In this document: positions 1-12,242 of the stretch, in pieces
Layout of the letters: each line of letters begins with the position of its first letter
Numbering within the stretch: position 1 is the stretch's first letter
Position numbers and translations under genes: made by a program
Assembly: GCA_963930775.1 (NCBI GenBank)
Contig: OZ005703.1
Coordinates: forward strand, 5,022,001 to 5,086,000
DNA from: Cliona cf. orientalis
Taxonomy: Eukaryota > Porifera > Demospongiae > Clionaida > Clionaidae
Reading direction: 5' to 3'
Length of the DNA stretch: 64,000 nt
Notes under the pieces: model-generated
What the model saw: only the letters and a program-made list of their open reading frames with translations
What the model was told of the DNA's origin: nothing
Database searches by the model: none

Positions 1-2073
1 ATGGTAGCCAAAATTGCCGACTTGGGCGTGGCTCGTATTGTGAACCTCCAACCAGACCAGCTAGCTACAATGACCCGAGGACCTGGAAATATCGTCTACA
101 TGCCCCCCGAGGCAATGGGGGAGCACACACAATATAATACCTCACTCGATATCTTCTCATTTGGTAATATTTCTCTCTTTACCCTCACCCAGGAGTTTAT
201 TGGACCAAAGCTCAAGGCTGCTACTTACACTGATAATGCAGGAAAGATCAATGCACGCTCTGAAATTGAGCGACGCGAGTATGGCTTTTGTATCATTTAT
301 TGTGGTCTGGGAAAAGATAATGTACTTGCACAGCTAACACGAGACTGTCTTCAAAACCACCCCGCTTACCGCCCTAACGCTGCTGATCTTGTTGAAAGGA
401 TCAAGAGAATATCATCAGATATGGTACTGCCAAGCAAACTTGACTTGATGAAGCAGCTGTCAAGTAAGGAGAAGGAAAACAAGGAGATGGCAGATCAAAT
501 CAAGCTGCTACAAGACATGATGTCGTCTCAACAGCTAACGTTGCAAACACAATCTTCAATTCAACAGAAAGAGATAGAGACCAAGGACACACAATTGACA
601 GAGCTTCAAACGGTGATACATACCCAGGAAGAACAGATACAAGGCATCCAAAAGAGGCTGGCAGACATGCTGGCACAGGTAAACTCCTATAATATTAATT
701 AATTCCATTGCATGGTCGAGTATCAGGTTGAACTGTACCAAGTAGGCCATATAGGCATTGACCATATATTAAGGGTTGATATGTGCTTTGCATACTGAGT
801 AATTTAAGCTTTTTAATTATAGGGAAGTGTATCCAATGAGGAGGCAAGACAACTTCAAGCAGAGATAAACAAAATGAAAGTAAGTGCAGATATCATGCAG
901 TACTTTTTGCATGCTCAGAAGGATATTAAGATAAAACAGCACAATCAATATAATATTGTATTGAGCCTATACACAGTCTGGGCAATTAAATTTTTTAGGC
1001 TATCATATTATTGCAACTTTTTTCGTCCTTTTTATGCAATCATTATTGATGCTGCTTTCTCTCACGTGCACATGCAGCCTGCACATGATGAGGTGATATT
1101 TCCATTGACATTTAAGTGGGAGAAACGAAACAATTTACCTCATTGTGTAAGCACCACAGATTCATGCATCATCAATGGCAAGATGTATATCAATATTGGT
1201 GGCAGTTTTCTTCTTGAATATGCCTCTGAAACTGATACCTGGGCAAATCTATTAGTACCTACTACACAGCATGGACTAGTTTCCCTCAATGGAAAGCTCA
1301 CTCTTGTGGGAGGACTTATGAAAGAATCCACTGAGGTTCTGAACTATTCACGTTCAATTCAAGTATGGGACAGTAATTCTAAGCAATGGACAGAGCCCTA
1401 TCCACCAATGCCAATGGGAAGATGCTACTCAGGCTGTTCCAGTTACAAACACTATTTAATTGTTGCTGGTGGGGAGATAGAAGGACAAGTTCAGACTACT
1501 TCAGTGGAAATTCTAGACACTAAAATTCAACAATGGTTCAAAGCTCCACCAATGATGTATAATGGAAAGAATATTCAATTGGTAACAATTGGAAAATGTT
1601 TATATGCTTATTTTACGTATCGGGGTATGCTTACTGCTTCTAAATTCCTATTGAGGGTCTCCCTACCAACCCTCATCTCACACACTCTGCAAGGAAAGAA
1701 TCATGATACATCCATCTGGGAGAAGATACCAGACGTACCATTGTACTTGACAACACTATTTTCGATCGGCAATATGCTACTGACAGCTGGAGGAAACCCC
1801 AGTGGGATGGTTGGTGCTGTACTATCTGCTCTGCATATCAAAAACAATTACTCAAGTGCAGACATCCACCTCTTCAATCCCCACACAAACCAATGGCTCA
1901 AGATTGGGAAGTTGCCTGAATCGAGAATGCTTTGTGCCTGCTGTGTATTACCGTCAGGTAAGCTGCTAGTGGCTGGAGGAGAACATTTATCAACAATGAG
2001 TGGAAGCGGCACCCTATCCACAGTCTACACAGGAACAATTGCTGGATCATTTTTTGAACCACCACACTACTGA
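1..2073 (+). CDS. Protein kinase with coiled coil and C-terminal kelch repeats (3' part)
   Basis: Three exons are visible: 1-678, 823-879 and 1078-2073 (stop TGA at 2071). Both introns are GT-AG and phase 0. The first exon is the C-lobe of a protein kinase: KIADLGVARI is the magnesium loop with DLG in place of DFG, followed by the YMPPEAM P+1 region, the DIFSFG helix F motif and a late CLQNHPAYRP arginine motif. About 80 residues of Glu/Lys/Gln-rich coiled coil follow, including all of the 19-residue second exon. The last exon (about 331 aa) carries kelch repeats: several 'GG' turns (YINIGGS, LTLVGGL, LIVAGGE, LLTAGGN, LLVAGGE), each followed by a W in an 'xxxxQW' or 'TDTW' strand. The N-lobe, HRD loop and start lie upstream of the window, so the ATG at position 1 is internal. 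Kelch repeats normally form a protein-binding propeller, so a signalling adaptor-kinase is likely; the substrate is unknown. Confidence 0.85.
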
Positions 2074-3587
2074 TAAGTACTGAGTATTTTTAATATACAC
2101 CTTCACAGTAGCTATCAAGTCTTGTTTGTAACCACATGATACCACAAAGTGAACAATCTTACCTACTATATGCATTGTCTGCTTGTATCAATATGGGAAC
2201 AAACAGATGTAATATGGATAATTTGGTATGGTACATTAATTTTACTATAATAATATTATTACACACAATTAGTCTCGCAGAGCCACTCCCTTAAATATAA
2301 CGATCTGCTATGGCCTTAACTTAGGTACTTACCACAAAGAAAAGTTCCAAAAAGACGATCAAAACGTCACAATGAATGCACTGGAATGCAGAATCCTCAC
2401 CACTGCATCACTCCAGATAGACTAAGTATGCATGGCTGTGACTATATTATTCCATAGTACATGCTTGTTCTACTAGGATCAGGAGTAGATTAGAGAGAAC
2501 GAGTGTGTATTGAACTATCTACAGTATACAAACCCTATAGCAGGCCGGGTTCTGGTACTGCTCTCTACAAATCTAAGAGTAGGGTGAAGGAACATGACTA
2601 ATTAGATCGCAGTAGCTATTTGTATCTCAAGTTCTAGGCATCTATGTGTACTATAAAAACAACAAATTAGTACATACCGGTGAAAAACTGGTTTCTACAC
2701 ACTTCGACTTGCTGAAAATGGCTCACTAGTGCTACAAATCATGCATTTCTGTTCAGCATGCCTATGGTTTATCCACCATACCCATTCTACTGGCATGTGC
2801 TGATGTGACTGCATATGCTCGAGATCAGTGAAGGAAGGATTGACAAGTCATAACAATAGATCTGAGTGTTGCAATACAGTGGAACCCCACTTAACGGACA
2901 CCCCTCAACGGCGGACACCTGTGATATAAGGGACAATTCTCAGCCTCAGACTGAATGTCCGGATTGTATTTGCATAGACTCCATTATATTCAAACCCCCT
3001 CCACAGCGGACACCCCGCTATTCCGTATAATGGACACTTATTTTGGTCCCATTCAGCCTGCGCAATAGTGAGCAACCTCGGATAATGGACAGTTAGGCCA
3101 CACCCACCATTTAAATCGTTCAGTTTCAGCGACCAGTAACTACAGTAAAGCCTAAATATTTCTCAAATTCTTCCTTAGGAGCTGTCGGTTGATAGATCTC
3201 TCATCAATACGGCCTTTTTTGTCATTCACAGTAGTGCTTTATCATAGCTGGCCACAATTGTAGGATGGGCGTGGTCAACCACTGATCCCTGAGCTAAGGA
3301 TACCTCGCTGTAGCGGACAAAAATTTTGGTCCCAATGGTCTTTAGAGGGATTCCACTGTACGCTATAATGGCAAGAGAATGTGAGGGATCTAGAAAGCAT
3401 AATGGTTGAGCATGAGTGATAGATAGGGTAGCTAAGCATTGTGTACACGGGTATATCATGTAAAACATTATAGATTCCCATGCAACAACTACACATTTTT
3501 AAATTAGTACATTTTTTGGTACAAAATTTGGTAGAAATATGGCAAGTACGATACAACGTTCTCATGCAAGTGTACACAAATAACATT
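2074..3587. other. Intergenic region between convergent genes
   Basis: The kinase-kelch gene ends from the left and hydrolase gene A ends from the right, so this is a tail-to-tail spacer. Apart from the MITE at 2877-3358 I see no coding exon. Short open frames on both strands fall in or beside the MITE and have no recognisable domain. Confidence 0.5.
2877..3358. mobile_element. Pogo/Tigger-like MITE with TA target duplication
   Basis: It starts TA|CAGTGGAACCCC and ends GGGATTCCACTG|TA, an imperfect terminal inverted repeat flanked by TA. The interior repeats 'CGGACACC'-type words. A second, longer copy lies at 35010-35814. CAGTGGAACC-type termini with TA duplication are typical of pogo/Tigger (Tc1-mariner superfamily) derivatives. 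No transposase is visible, so it is non-autonomous. Confidence 0.7.
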
Positions 3588-6500
3588 TTACTCTTGCAGG
3601 AATTCTCTCATGAACTGGTTGACCTCCTCTGGAGCATCCTGCTGCACCCAGTGACTGCAGTCAGCAATGTGTCTGCAGAGTAAGAAAGAGAAAGAGAGGG
3701 AGAGAGAAGGAGAGAAAGAGAGTGAGAGAGAGGTCGGGGGAATAAATCTTAAAATGAAAACATGAGGAAACAAAAAAAATTATTTACCTGACGGAGATAT
3801 TAGTAACAACAATGTCATGTAAGTCAGCCATGTCTTTCTTTGCAGCCACATCACTATCACCCTGCAGAGTACAAGGCATCCATATAATTAATATCAAATC
3901 TTTGAGTATAATATCTTGTACATGTACATAATCTTAACCTCTCACTTACCCATATGATGAGAGTGGGTGTCTCAATAGCCTTGGGGGTCTCTATCTTCTG
4001 CTTGAACATGCAGCGATAGTAGTTGAGCGGTGCAGTGAGGGCCCCAGGCTGGGAGAACACATACTTGTATGCCTCAACCATCTCAGCAGTGAAGTTACCC
4101 TTGTTCTTCAGACCCTGGATTGTGTTTGACCACTAAATTAACACAAGGTTTAGGAGATGATTATAATCTTACTGCAGGATCAGCTGTGAAGTTATCCTTG
4201 AGAACATTGTAGTCGGCCACACTAAACACCATTTCAGGTAGCTTGGGCCACTGGAACATAAAGATATACTGCACAAAGAAACACGTAAAACATACATGTT
4301 ATTGTATAGAACCTGAAACAATGCTGGTACAGAAGGATACAATACTGTATAATATTATTACAGCTGGAAAATTTCACCAATTATGCTACCTCCAATTTCT
4401 TGTCTGGTATATATGCCATTGAATGATTAGTACTTACAAGATGTGGCAACCTTTATCGCATTGATTCATCAAAATTCAATATTTATTCCACTGAATACTG
4501 TATGGCGGGTAATTGTTGTGGAATGCTAATTTTCGTTATTTTCGTGATTGACTTGGCAATCACGAAATTTTCCCACCCACAAAGATTAATCCCTACGGTG
4601 ATATGGTGAGTTCATGATGATGGGTGTGGCCACAAACATCGTGGCAGCGTGGCCAATACTTCCCAGTGTTAGCAAGCAACAGTAGTCACTGTCATCCAGC
4701 TGTTAGCATCTTCAACACTAACATTCTTTTATCTCATGCTATTTATCCAAGTCTCTATAGGTATGGCTTAGGATCGCGAGCAAAATCGAGCGTGTGTATA
4801 GATTACATCATCGCTTGTGCAGTGCCACGCCCCTGGACTGGCTGCTGTCACGAAATTTAAAATCACAAAAATTAATTTTGAGGGCCTTTTCAGATTTTCC
4901 ACGAGAATAAGCACCCACGAAAATTACCCGCCATACGGTATTGTGCAAAAGCTAACATTGCTAGGCTTAGTGAAATACTATTAAATTTGTCCAGTAAAAT
5001 TAAATTTTTTTGATTATACAATAATACACAATGCTGCTTGCTACTATAATTAATTAGACCTTACCCAAGACATCAGTAATTGCTTGAAATTGCCGAACAC
5101 ATACTTGTGGTAAATTCTGCGAAAGAGAAGTGGATTTTAGTGACAGGTTTTATGAGTGAGAATGGTTCTTACTTTGGATGGGGACAGTTCATGACAATGA
5201 ACCTATCTACTAGTTCAGGATATCGAGAAACAACATTCCTAAATGAATAGTATAATAATTATATTATTTTAATATGCGTACAAATATACAGTCAAACCTC
5301 TAATAAAGGACCCTCTGAGAAGGGGCCACTGTATGTATGTTAAACGTCTCTATAAGGGACACTTTTGGAGGTTCAACTGTAGTGCATAATATTCAGAAAG
5401 CACAGAAAGAGGACTGGTTCATTAATTATTTCTAAATACTCTTTTATTTCAAGTTTGTTCTTGGATTATTTAGCATGTACACACATGGTATTAAATCCGG
5501 AATCAGTAATTTATGTCCATGACCCCTTTCATTATCACATGCAGCCTGACTACCCTATGATTATCTACACTCGTCCCATAGCCCATGATTTTCCAATAAA
5601 ACCTTTGCTTGAGAGGTGATTACAAGCACACATACAAACAATTAGTATACTCACCAGGCCACTCTCCCTCCCCAGTCATGAGCCACTAGGATACACTTGG
5701 AGTGTCCAAGAGCTGGAATGAGCTCCGCAATGTCTTGTGTGAGGAGGTCAATGGTGTAGTCACTCTTATTAGGAGGCCGCTCAGTCTCTCCATAGCCCCT
5801 CATGTCAATGGCTACCACATGATAGTCCTTACTGAACTCGGGAAGCTGGTTACGCCATGAAAACCAGAACTGTGGCATAATAATTGTTATCAAGCAAATG
5901 GGAATACAACTCACGCATATCTGAAAATATACTCACCTCAGGGAATCCATGTAGGAATAGCATGAGAGGTTTGGATCGGTCCCCAGCTGTGACATAGTGG
6001 AACTTGATCCCATTGGCTGTCACATACTCATGACTACCAAGACTGCGATCCAAAAGACAATCAGGAGGAACTGCGCAAAAGTACAGCACTCAGTGTGTGA
6101 ACGATCAGTAACCCATGTTGGTATCATTCGCTCAAACATTATGCATGTACACGTATGATATTACAACAAAGTACGTAGAAAATCCACAAACCTAGCCTGC
6201 TCCGGGCAGCCCTCGCTGAAGCCTAGCCAGGGTCTGGGTCTGGGATAGTCCCACTAGCTAGACCTGCCTCACATGCACTCTATGCACTCTACAGCGTTTA
6301 GTTCATTCAGGATAAAAACCCTGCACAGAGAGTGAGCACTGAGGTCCTGGTTTGCAAGACAAGCACCCAGATTTATGATAGGACTGGGGACTCTGACATC
6401 TATGATCATGACATTGAGTAGGCTATCTGTAGTGGCCCAACTAGCCTCAATTATTTAAATTTACTTGAACACACCATTTCTGACTATCTTCCTGAAGAGG

Positions 6501-6619
6501 GTGCGAGGGTGAATTAGCATAACTGTTAGGATGCCAAGCAGAGCCAGCATCCCTCCAAATACCATCATCACTAGTACAAGAAGAGAGAAACAAACTCTCT
6601 TCAGCAGTGCACTCGCCAT
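3588..6619 (-). CDS. Epoxide hydrolase 4-like alpha/beta hydrolase, gene A
   Basis: Nine exons on the minus strand: 6475-6619, 5937-6070, 5655-5869, 5173-5238, 5065-5116, 4173-4268, 3950-4114, 3788-3861 and 3588-3672, total 1032 nt (343 aa) in frame. Exon 1 begins MASALL and encodes one hydrophobic membrane anchor. Exon 2 has the HGFPE oxyanion loop. Exon 3 has the nucleophile elbow HDWGG (Asp). Exon 7 has the cap-domain YYRCMF tyrosine. Exon 8 starts GDSD after LIIW (charge-relay acid). Exon 9 has CSHW (catalytic His) and ends FLQE-stop. The length and order match the EPHX4 group, which are membrane-anchored alpha/beta hydrolases thought to open epoxides by an ester intermediate on Asp; the natural substrate is unknown. 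Gene B ends 272 bp upstream in the same orientation. The 'DWGGRVAW' Arg is unique to this copy. Exon 7 could instead start at 4132 (adding WSNTIQ). Confidence 0.85.
4498..4938. mobile_element. MITE (CCGTAT family) in gene A intron 5
   Basis: Left end TA|CTGTATGGCGGGTAATT, right end AATTACCCGCCATACGG|TA. The long terminal inverted repeats are followed inward by TTTTCG-type words and flanked by TA duplications. The same end sequence style (CCGTATRGC then TTTTCGTGG) is found at 31326-31904. It is non-autonomous and probably mobilised by a Tc1-mariner-type transposase. Confidence 0.7.
5289..5379. mobile_element. Very short pogo-like MITE (91 bp) in gene A intron 3
   Basis: TA|CAGTCAAACCTC at the left and GAGGTTCAACTG|TA at the right give near-perfect 12-bp terminal inverted repeats with TA duplication. 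The interior (AAGGACCCTC, AGGGACAC) is again inverted, so the whole element can fold back. Confidence 0.7.
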
Positions 6620-6891
6620 TATTATAGGTTCAAAGGTCGGAAGGCCAGGCATCGAAGTAGCCCCACCCACACGGACAACATGTACAGTAGCCTCATTTCC
6701 CCCAAGTGTATTATACTACTTCGCTAAAGTTGATAGATTGACAAGAGGTGTGCACATACCATGGCCAGCTCAGCAATAATAATAATTGACCCAATCAAAT
6801 CTAGTTTACAAACTTTTTAATACCAAAATAATATCATTCGAACACACTGCAAGACGCGATACAGCAAGAACAAGGAATAGGTTAGAAAAAT
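6620..6891. other. Spacer between hydrolase genes A and B
   Basis: 272 bp separate the gene A start codon from the gene B stop codon, so the gene A promoter must sit here or overlap gene B. No GCGCATGCGC box like those upstream of genes B-D is present. Confidence 0.4.
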
Positions 6892-9800
6892 TTATTCTTG
6901 GAGAAATTCCCCCATGAACTGGTTGACCTCCTCTGGAGCATCCTGCTGCACCCAGTGACTGCAGTCAGCAATATGCCTGCAGAGGAAGGAGAGCGAGAGA
7001 GAGAAGCACATTACTGTATGTTAATAGCTACAGAAAAAAAATAACTTTATTTTCAATACCTGACAGAGACATTGGTGGCAACAATATTGTGCAAGTCAGC
7101 CATATCTTTATTCAGTGCAGCATCATCATCACCCTGGACAACACAGTATGGTATAGGTCGTCACATCCACCAGATCAGCCTTAATCATACTCACCCATAT
7201 GATGAGAGTGGGTGTCTCAATAGCCTTAGGGGCACCTTTCTTTTCCCTCGTCTGTTTGAACATGCAGCGGTAGTAGTTAATGGGTGCAGTGAGGGCCCCA
7301 GGCTGGGAGAACACATACTTGTACGCCTCAACCATCTCAGCAGTGAAGTTACCCTTGTTCTTCTTCAGACCCTGGATTAAATGTGTTGCAATCGTACAGA
7401 CTGCTTGCGTAAGTATATTATTATTCCTACCATTGGAGGAGTTGTGAAGCAGTCTGTAAGAGCACTATAGTCTCCCATGCTAAAAGCTAGTTCAGGAAGC
7501 TTCGGCCACTGAAACATAAAGACATACTGCAGAAAGAGAGAAAAGAGAGAGAAACAGAAAGAGAGCGAGAGAGAGAGAGAAAATAGTGAAATGAGAATGG
7601 CGGCACAGAAAGAGAGTAGCTAAAAATTACCCAAGACATGAGAATCTGCTTGAAGTTCTCGGAGACAAATTTGGCATAAACTCTACAAAAAAAAGAATGC
7701 AAGATACATATGTAACTGTATAAAGGGTATGTTTCATAATCACTTTGTATTTGCTTCTTACTTTGCGTGGGGGCAGTTCATAGCAATAAATTTCTCAATC
7801 AGCTCAGGATGTCGAGAAACAACACGCCTATAAGTTAAAGCAATCTGAGTAAGAGCAGCTTGGGAGATACAAATTCTGAATAAAGGAGATGCTTTTAATT
7901 TAACTATAAATTTCTATCCTCATCCCCAGGCCCTCTCTCCCAGCTTTCTAATGTTGCACACCACATTCATGAAAAGCATGAAATACTGAAAGTTGGGAAT
8001 GGGCATGAGACAAGCTAAGAAACTTTCCTTTGTGGTGTGCATGACAACTTAAGTATTTCACTCACCAGGCCACCACCCCTCCCCAGTCGTGAGCCACTAG
8101 GATACACTTGGAGTGTCCAAGAGCTGGAATGAGCTCTGCAATGTCTTGTGTGAGGAGGTCAATGGTGTAGTCACTCTTATTAGGAGGTCGCTCAGTCTCT
8201 CCATAGCCCCTCATGTCAATGGCTACCACATGATAGTCCTTACTGAACTCAGGAAGCTGGTAACGCCATGAAAACCAGAACTGGGTGCGTTGTGAGTGTG
8301 TGTGCATGTATGTTTGTGTGAGTGTGTGTGTGTTTGTAATATCAAAGAAATAGTGATAAGCGGGGAAGCGTCTGGCATGTGACATCATGGTTTCAACCAA
8401 AGAATTGTAAGGCAAAAAATTTTAGAGTCAGGGCTAAGAGCATGGCACTACAGCACCAAGAAGTTACCATAACATCTTCATACACGAACTTATCCTTAGG
8501 CCTCAGTACATGTACATGTGCCATAGGCCATACAATTACCATACTTGGTATACGTGTGTCTATGTGTCTGGTACCACACTAGCAGCTACATATACAAGTA
8601 CATCCTGGTTATACACTGTCCAAAGTCAGGCAATTGAGATCATTATAATCATTGTATGGACTACACCAAAATGTGCTATTTAAGAGATATGGCTTATTTG
8701 CCTGTCATAATAATCGGTAACTCGGCTTTCTCGATAAACAAAGCAGTAGTCATTGATACGATTACAGACAGCTACATGTATCTAAAATCCTTGGTTATCA
8801 GGTGGTTTAAAGCTGAGAGTTTTTTTGCTGACTCATTGATCATGATATAAGCACGTTTACCCATGGCCCAGCTGGCCTGACCAAATGGCACACAATGTAA
8901 GCACATTCTTGTGGTGTGGATACTCCAGTATACCACACTCAGCACATTGGAGGGTTTACTATAGTGATATAGGGGACGGTCAAAACATGTTTGTGAATGG
9001 CCCCTCACACAAAATTGCTAATAATTAAATCGTTTCACTCACCTCAGGGAATCCGTGTAGGAATAGCATGAGAGGTTTGGATCGGTCCCCAGCTGTGACA
9101 TAGTGGAACTTGATCCCATTGGCTGTCACATACTCATGACTACCAAGACTGCGATCCAAAAGATAATCAGGAGGAACTGCAAGAGTACCAAGTACATGTG
9201 CAATGATCAGCATCATCAAAGTGAATGAGCTAGTGCAGTCATTTAGTTACTACCATACCCACGACAGGTGGAGAGGATTGCATATGCAACTGGTTTATTA
9301 TTGCAAACACACATGTATGCAGCTTTCATGTGAAATGTCAGCATATTACCACACAGCAATCCCGGTGTGTACATTCAAACCTTCAGCTACTAAGCTCCAG
9401 TGTCCCACTGTATCGCCCATCATAAGCTTACTCTATTGAAACATTAATTATTTAGACCGTCTATTCTCACTCGTTTGGGCGTGACCAGATGTAAAATAGC
9501 CCCTATTTCATGACATCATATATATCCTGATCAGCCTTGTATCCTAGGCAACAGCCATGGTTTAACTGTGATATTCACCAGGAAATATCACTGATATTTC
9601 CCTTGTCTTGTAAATTTAAATTACAAGCCTCTGGCTATTATTCTGCCATTCCTCTATATAGTAGTACCTACCTTTATGTGTGCATCTATGGTTTGCATAC
9701 ACTATAATACAGTGTTATGTATGCACACAGTGACATAGGCAGCAGACATTGTTTACACAGACACAGAAACACACACACACTAATTGAGACTAATCAGGAA

Positions 9801-12128
9801 CCAATTAGTTATCTCTCAATCTGGCAGTTCTGCCACGTGGCAAAGTTCAACAGTGAAGGAGAGTATGTAGCTGATTTTGCCGAGGGGTCCGCAACGAAAG
9901 AAATCTCGTACACCTTCCCCAGAAATCAAGTGAAATCACTGGAAATCAACAGAGAAATCAATAGAAATCACATGAAATCAATCAAGAAATCACTAGAAAT
10001 CGACCAGAAATCCGACGTATAATGTAGACACGCCCCTTGGTCCACCCACTTTTAATTGATTTTGCCACTCCCCCTCACTTTAAGGGGTGTGGTCTATGCT
10101 GCCATGCTCGAGCTCTCGCTCTAGCTGTTCAAACTGAATTGCGAAATAGCATTGACTTTTAATGCTGTATAGTATAGGTATTTGTAGTAATGATTTTAAA
10201 ATGCTATGGTGATAAACATGATCATCACTATTACATGATACTGGTGAACAATGTAGAAATCAAACAGAAATCTGAAGGAAATGCATGAAATCAGAGAGAA
10301 ATCAATTTGAAATCAAGAAATCACAATAGAAATCAAGAAATCACCTTAGAAATCAGCTATCAGAAAGAAATTATGTAGAAATCAATTGGAAATCAGGAAA
10401 CATAGGAAGTCATACCAGAAATCTGGAAATCCATTCCTGAAATCAGGTGATTTCGAAATCTCGTACATAAAATTAGGTCGTTGCGGACCCCTCGGATTTT
10501 GCAGTCTAATAGTTAATAGCGTAGCTCTAGTAGCCGTCGCTCAGGAGTTTGTTGAACATTGAAACTACTTTTGAATATGGTTTCGAAGCTACCTGGCTGT
10601 CTTCCACTCACTAAAAGCTGAAGCACTGGTCTGGCTCTGCACTGGTTGACTCCACTAGCTACTCATTCATAATTTTAACATTCTGTGCAACTCTCTTCTG
10701 CTCTTCTGTTCAGAATTCTATTGTTGCTAGGTCAGAACGGTTGTAGCTATGCATGTACACTATGATGCGCCCGTGACTTTCGGCCAATCAGGTGGGATAT
10801 ATAATACTTATAGCACGGTTGCCAGGGATTTATGGCAACGTAAACCACCCTTGTCCTCGGGCTTCGCCCTCGAACTCGGGTCGGTTTACTGCCATAAATC
10901 CCTAGCACCTGTGCTATAACTATAACTTAACCGTGCTTATATCCCGTTGCTATGTTGTTGCTATGTGCTATATTAGCCATATTGCATTGGTAACTGTGCA
11001 ATATGAGTAGCCTCAGGTAAATTTACTGTGCAATATTAAATACTGCAGGCCTTGAACAATAAACATGTTGGTAGCAACAAAAGTAAAACTATCAATGGAG
11101 CGTCTCGCGAGACTAAATGGAACGTATGGCAGGAAAGGTAGCGGGAGATCGCCAATTCGAAGAGATGGGCGGAGTCGTCGATCGATGGATAGATCGCGAG
11201 TCAACACAGTGTACGCGTATCCAGGTAAGCTTACTGTGTAGGCACGTAGCCTCATTTTTAGGATAATAAACAGCTCGAGCTTCATTTCTTGGCTTCTGAG
11301 CTCGACGTTGCAGGTCACGCTAACGATGGTAGTTCATTGTCAAGCGTCGGGTGGCTGTAGCAAGCTAGCTGTGTGGGTTTGACCACACCCTCGATCACGA
11401 GACGTTCAGAAGTTTGATTGACGTTCGAGAACTGGACTCAGAGAGCGGCTTTGTGTGTCTGTTTTGAGTAAGATAGCTTTGCCTTTTCTTTCTTTTTTAG
11501 TGTTCTATGCGTATCTATGGTAGCTATGCCCACGGGATATAAACTAGTTACATCACGCGCACTCGGGTTGCATGGCATTTATTGCCCTCGTGCTTCGGTG
11601 CAATAAATGCCATACATCCCTCGCGCCCGTCATACATGTATAACTATTACATAATTCATCAAGGTTAGAACTACTGCACACTTGCACTGACCCCTTCACC
11701 TGAGCTGTGTTTTGATCCCATTTTCCTACCTGGCTACTGAATTGTACACGTACATGTATTATGTACAAAAACGTCGTAGACAAAGAAACCCTCCACATGA
11801 TATAAAAGTGGGCGGGTCCAGAGGAGGCTCACTTACACCTTCTCTCAAGATTGAAGGGAGGTGACTAGCTAGTGAGACGAAGGCCATCCCTCAAGTATAC
11901 ACAGTGGCTACCCCTTAAGCTTGTATCATTTTTAGCAGCCTCGACCACACGTTAATAGTAATAATGTGATACATTATAAAGCTCACCATTTCTAGGCACT
12001 TTCTTGAAGACGGTCAAAGGTCGAGTAACAATGGCCCAGAGGATCCTGAGCAGAGTCACCAGGCCGCCGATCAGTACCATCACCGCCATGAGTATCATAA
12101 AACTGAGCTTCGTCGTCACACTCGCCAT
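6892..12128 (-). CDS. Epoxide hydrolase 4-like alpha/beta hydrolase, gene B
   Basis: Nine exons: 11987-12128, 9043-9176, 8066-8280, 7762-7827, 7631-7682, 7431-7526, 7195-7371, 7060-7133 and 6892-6976; 1041 nt, 346 aa in frame. Exon 1 (MASVTTKLSF...) is a membrane anchor. HGFPE (exon 2), HDWGG nucleophile (exon 3), NYYRCMF cap tyrosine (exon 7), GDDD acid (exon 8) and CSHW histidine (exon 9) are all intact. The cap-domain hinge insert after MFKQ (TREKKGAPKA) is three residues longer than in gene A. Intron 1 is about 2.8 kb because it holds 2.1 kb of sequence absent from the corresponding gene C intron. A GCGCATGCGC box lies about 105 bp upstream of the ATG. Exon 1 and its upstream flank are almost identical to gene C. 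Confidence 0.85.
9881..10494. mobile_element. hAT-type MITE filled with an AAATCA tandem repeat
   Basis: The ends are CGAGGGGTCCGCAACGA at the left and the inverted TCGTTGCGGACCCCTCG at the right. They are flanked by a perfect 8-bp direct repeat GATTTTGC (9873-9880 and 10495-10502). An 8-bp target duplication is characteristic of hAT transposons. The 614-bp interior is mostly degenerate tandem copies of a 10-12 bp word containing GAAATCA, with a unique patch around 10020-10250. No transposase is present. Confidence 0.8.
10794..10952. repeat. Hairpin repeat with roughly 60-bp arms
   Basis: Left arm GGGATATATAATACTTATAG...CAGGGATTTATGGCA and right arm TGCCATAAATCCCTAG...GCTTATATCCC are inverted copies around a GC-rich loop containing CTCGGGCTTCGCCCTCG. 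A related hairpin is at 11545-11650. It is probably a small foldback MITE. Confidence 0.55.
11065..11224 (+). other. Possible short coding exon, Arg/Ser-rich
   Basis: ATG at 11065 opens 53 codons rich in Arg and Ser, ending at a consensus donor (CAG|GTAAGC at 11225). No downstream exon could be linked and the stretch lies in an intron of gene B on the opposite strand. It is listed only as a candidate and may be chance. Confidence 0.15.
11545..11650. repeat. Short hairpin repeat related to 10794-10952
   Basis: GGCATTTATTGC and GCAATAAATGCC are inverted around a CCTCGTGCTTCGG loop, with GC-rich outer arms. The loop and arm words resemble the hairpin at 10794-10952. Confidence 0.5.
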
Positions 12129-12230
12129 GGTGCTCTTTTCCTTAAGTCAGAGACTAGGTACTTCTCTGGATTTTGATTTTACCTCCGGCGTTGAAATGAA
12201 ACGGTAAGGGTCGACAATAATTCCTAACGA

Positions 12231-12242
12231 TGCGCATGCGCG
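12231..12242. promoter_or_regulatory. NRF-1-like palindrome upstream of gene B
   Basis: TGCGCATGCGCG lies about 105 bp upstream of the gene B start codon. It matches the animal NRF-1 consensus (YGCGCAYGCGCR). Equivalent boxes lie upstream of genes C and D. Function is inferred from motif and position only. Confidence 0.45.

Larger units (their letters stand above)
9531..11640. other. 2.1-kb sequence present in gene B intron 1 but absent from gene C
   Basis: Genes B and C match on both sides (9440-9500 with 29280-29330; 11640-11990 with 29340-30090). In gene C the flanks are joined by a few dozen bases, whereas here about 2.1 kb intervenes. It holds a hAT-type MITE (9881-10494), two hairpin repeats (10794-10952, 11545-11650) and a short possible exon (11065-11224). 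I could not define its termini exactly, so it may be an insertion in B or a deletion in C. Confidence 0.6.

Noticed and set aside
1140-1331. Antisense open frame across the kelch exon
   Set aside because: Shadow of the plus-strand coding exon.
9881-10494. Repeat array as CRISPR
   Set aside because: Units are 10-12 bp, degenerate and without spacers, and the genome is eukaryotic.
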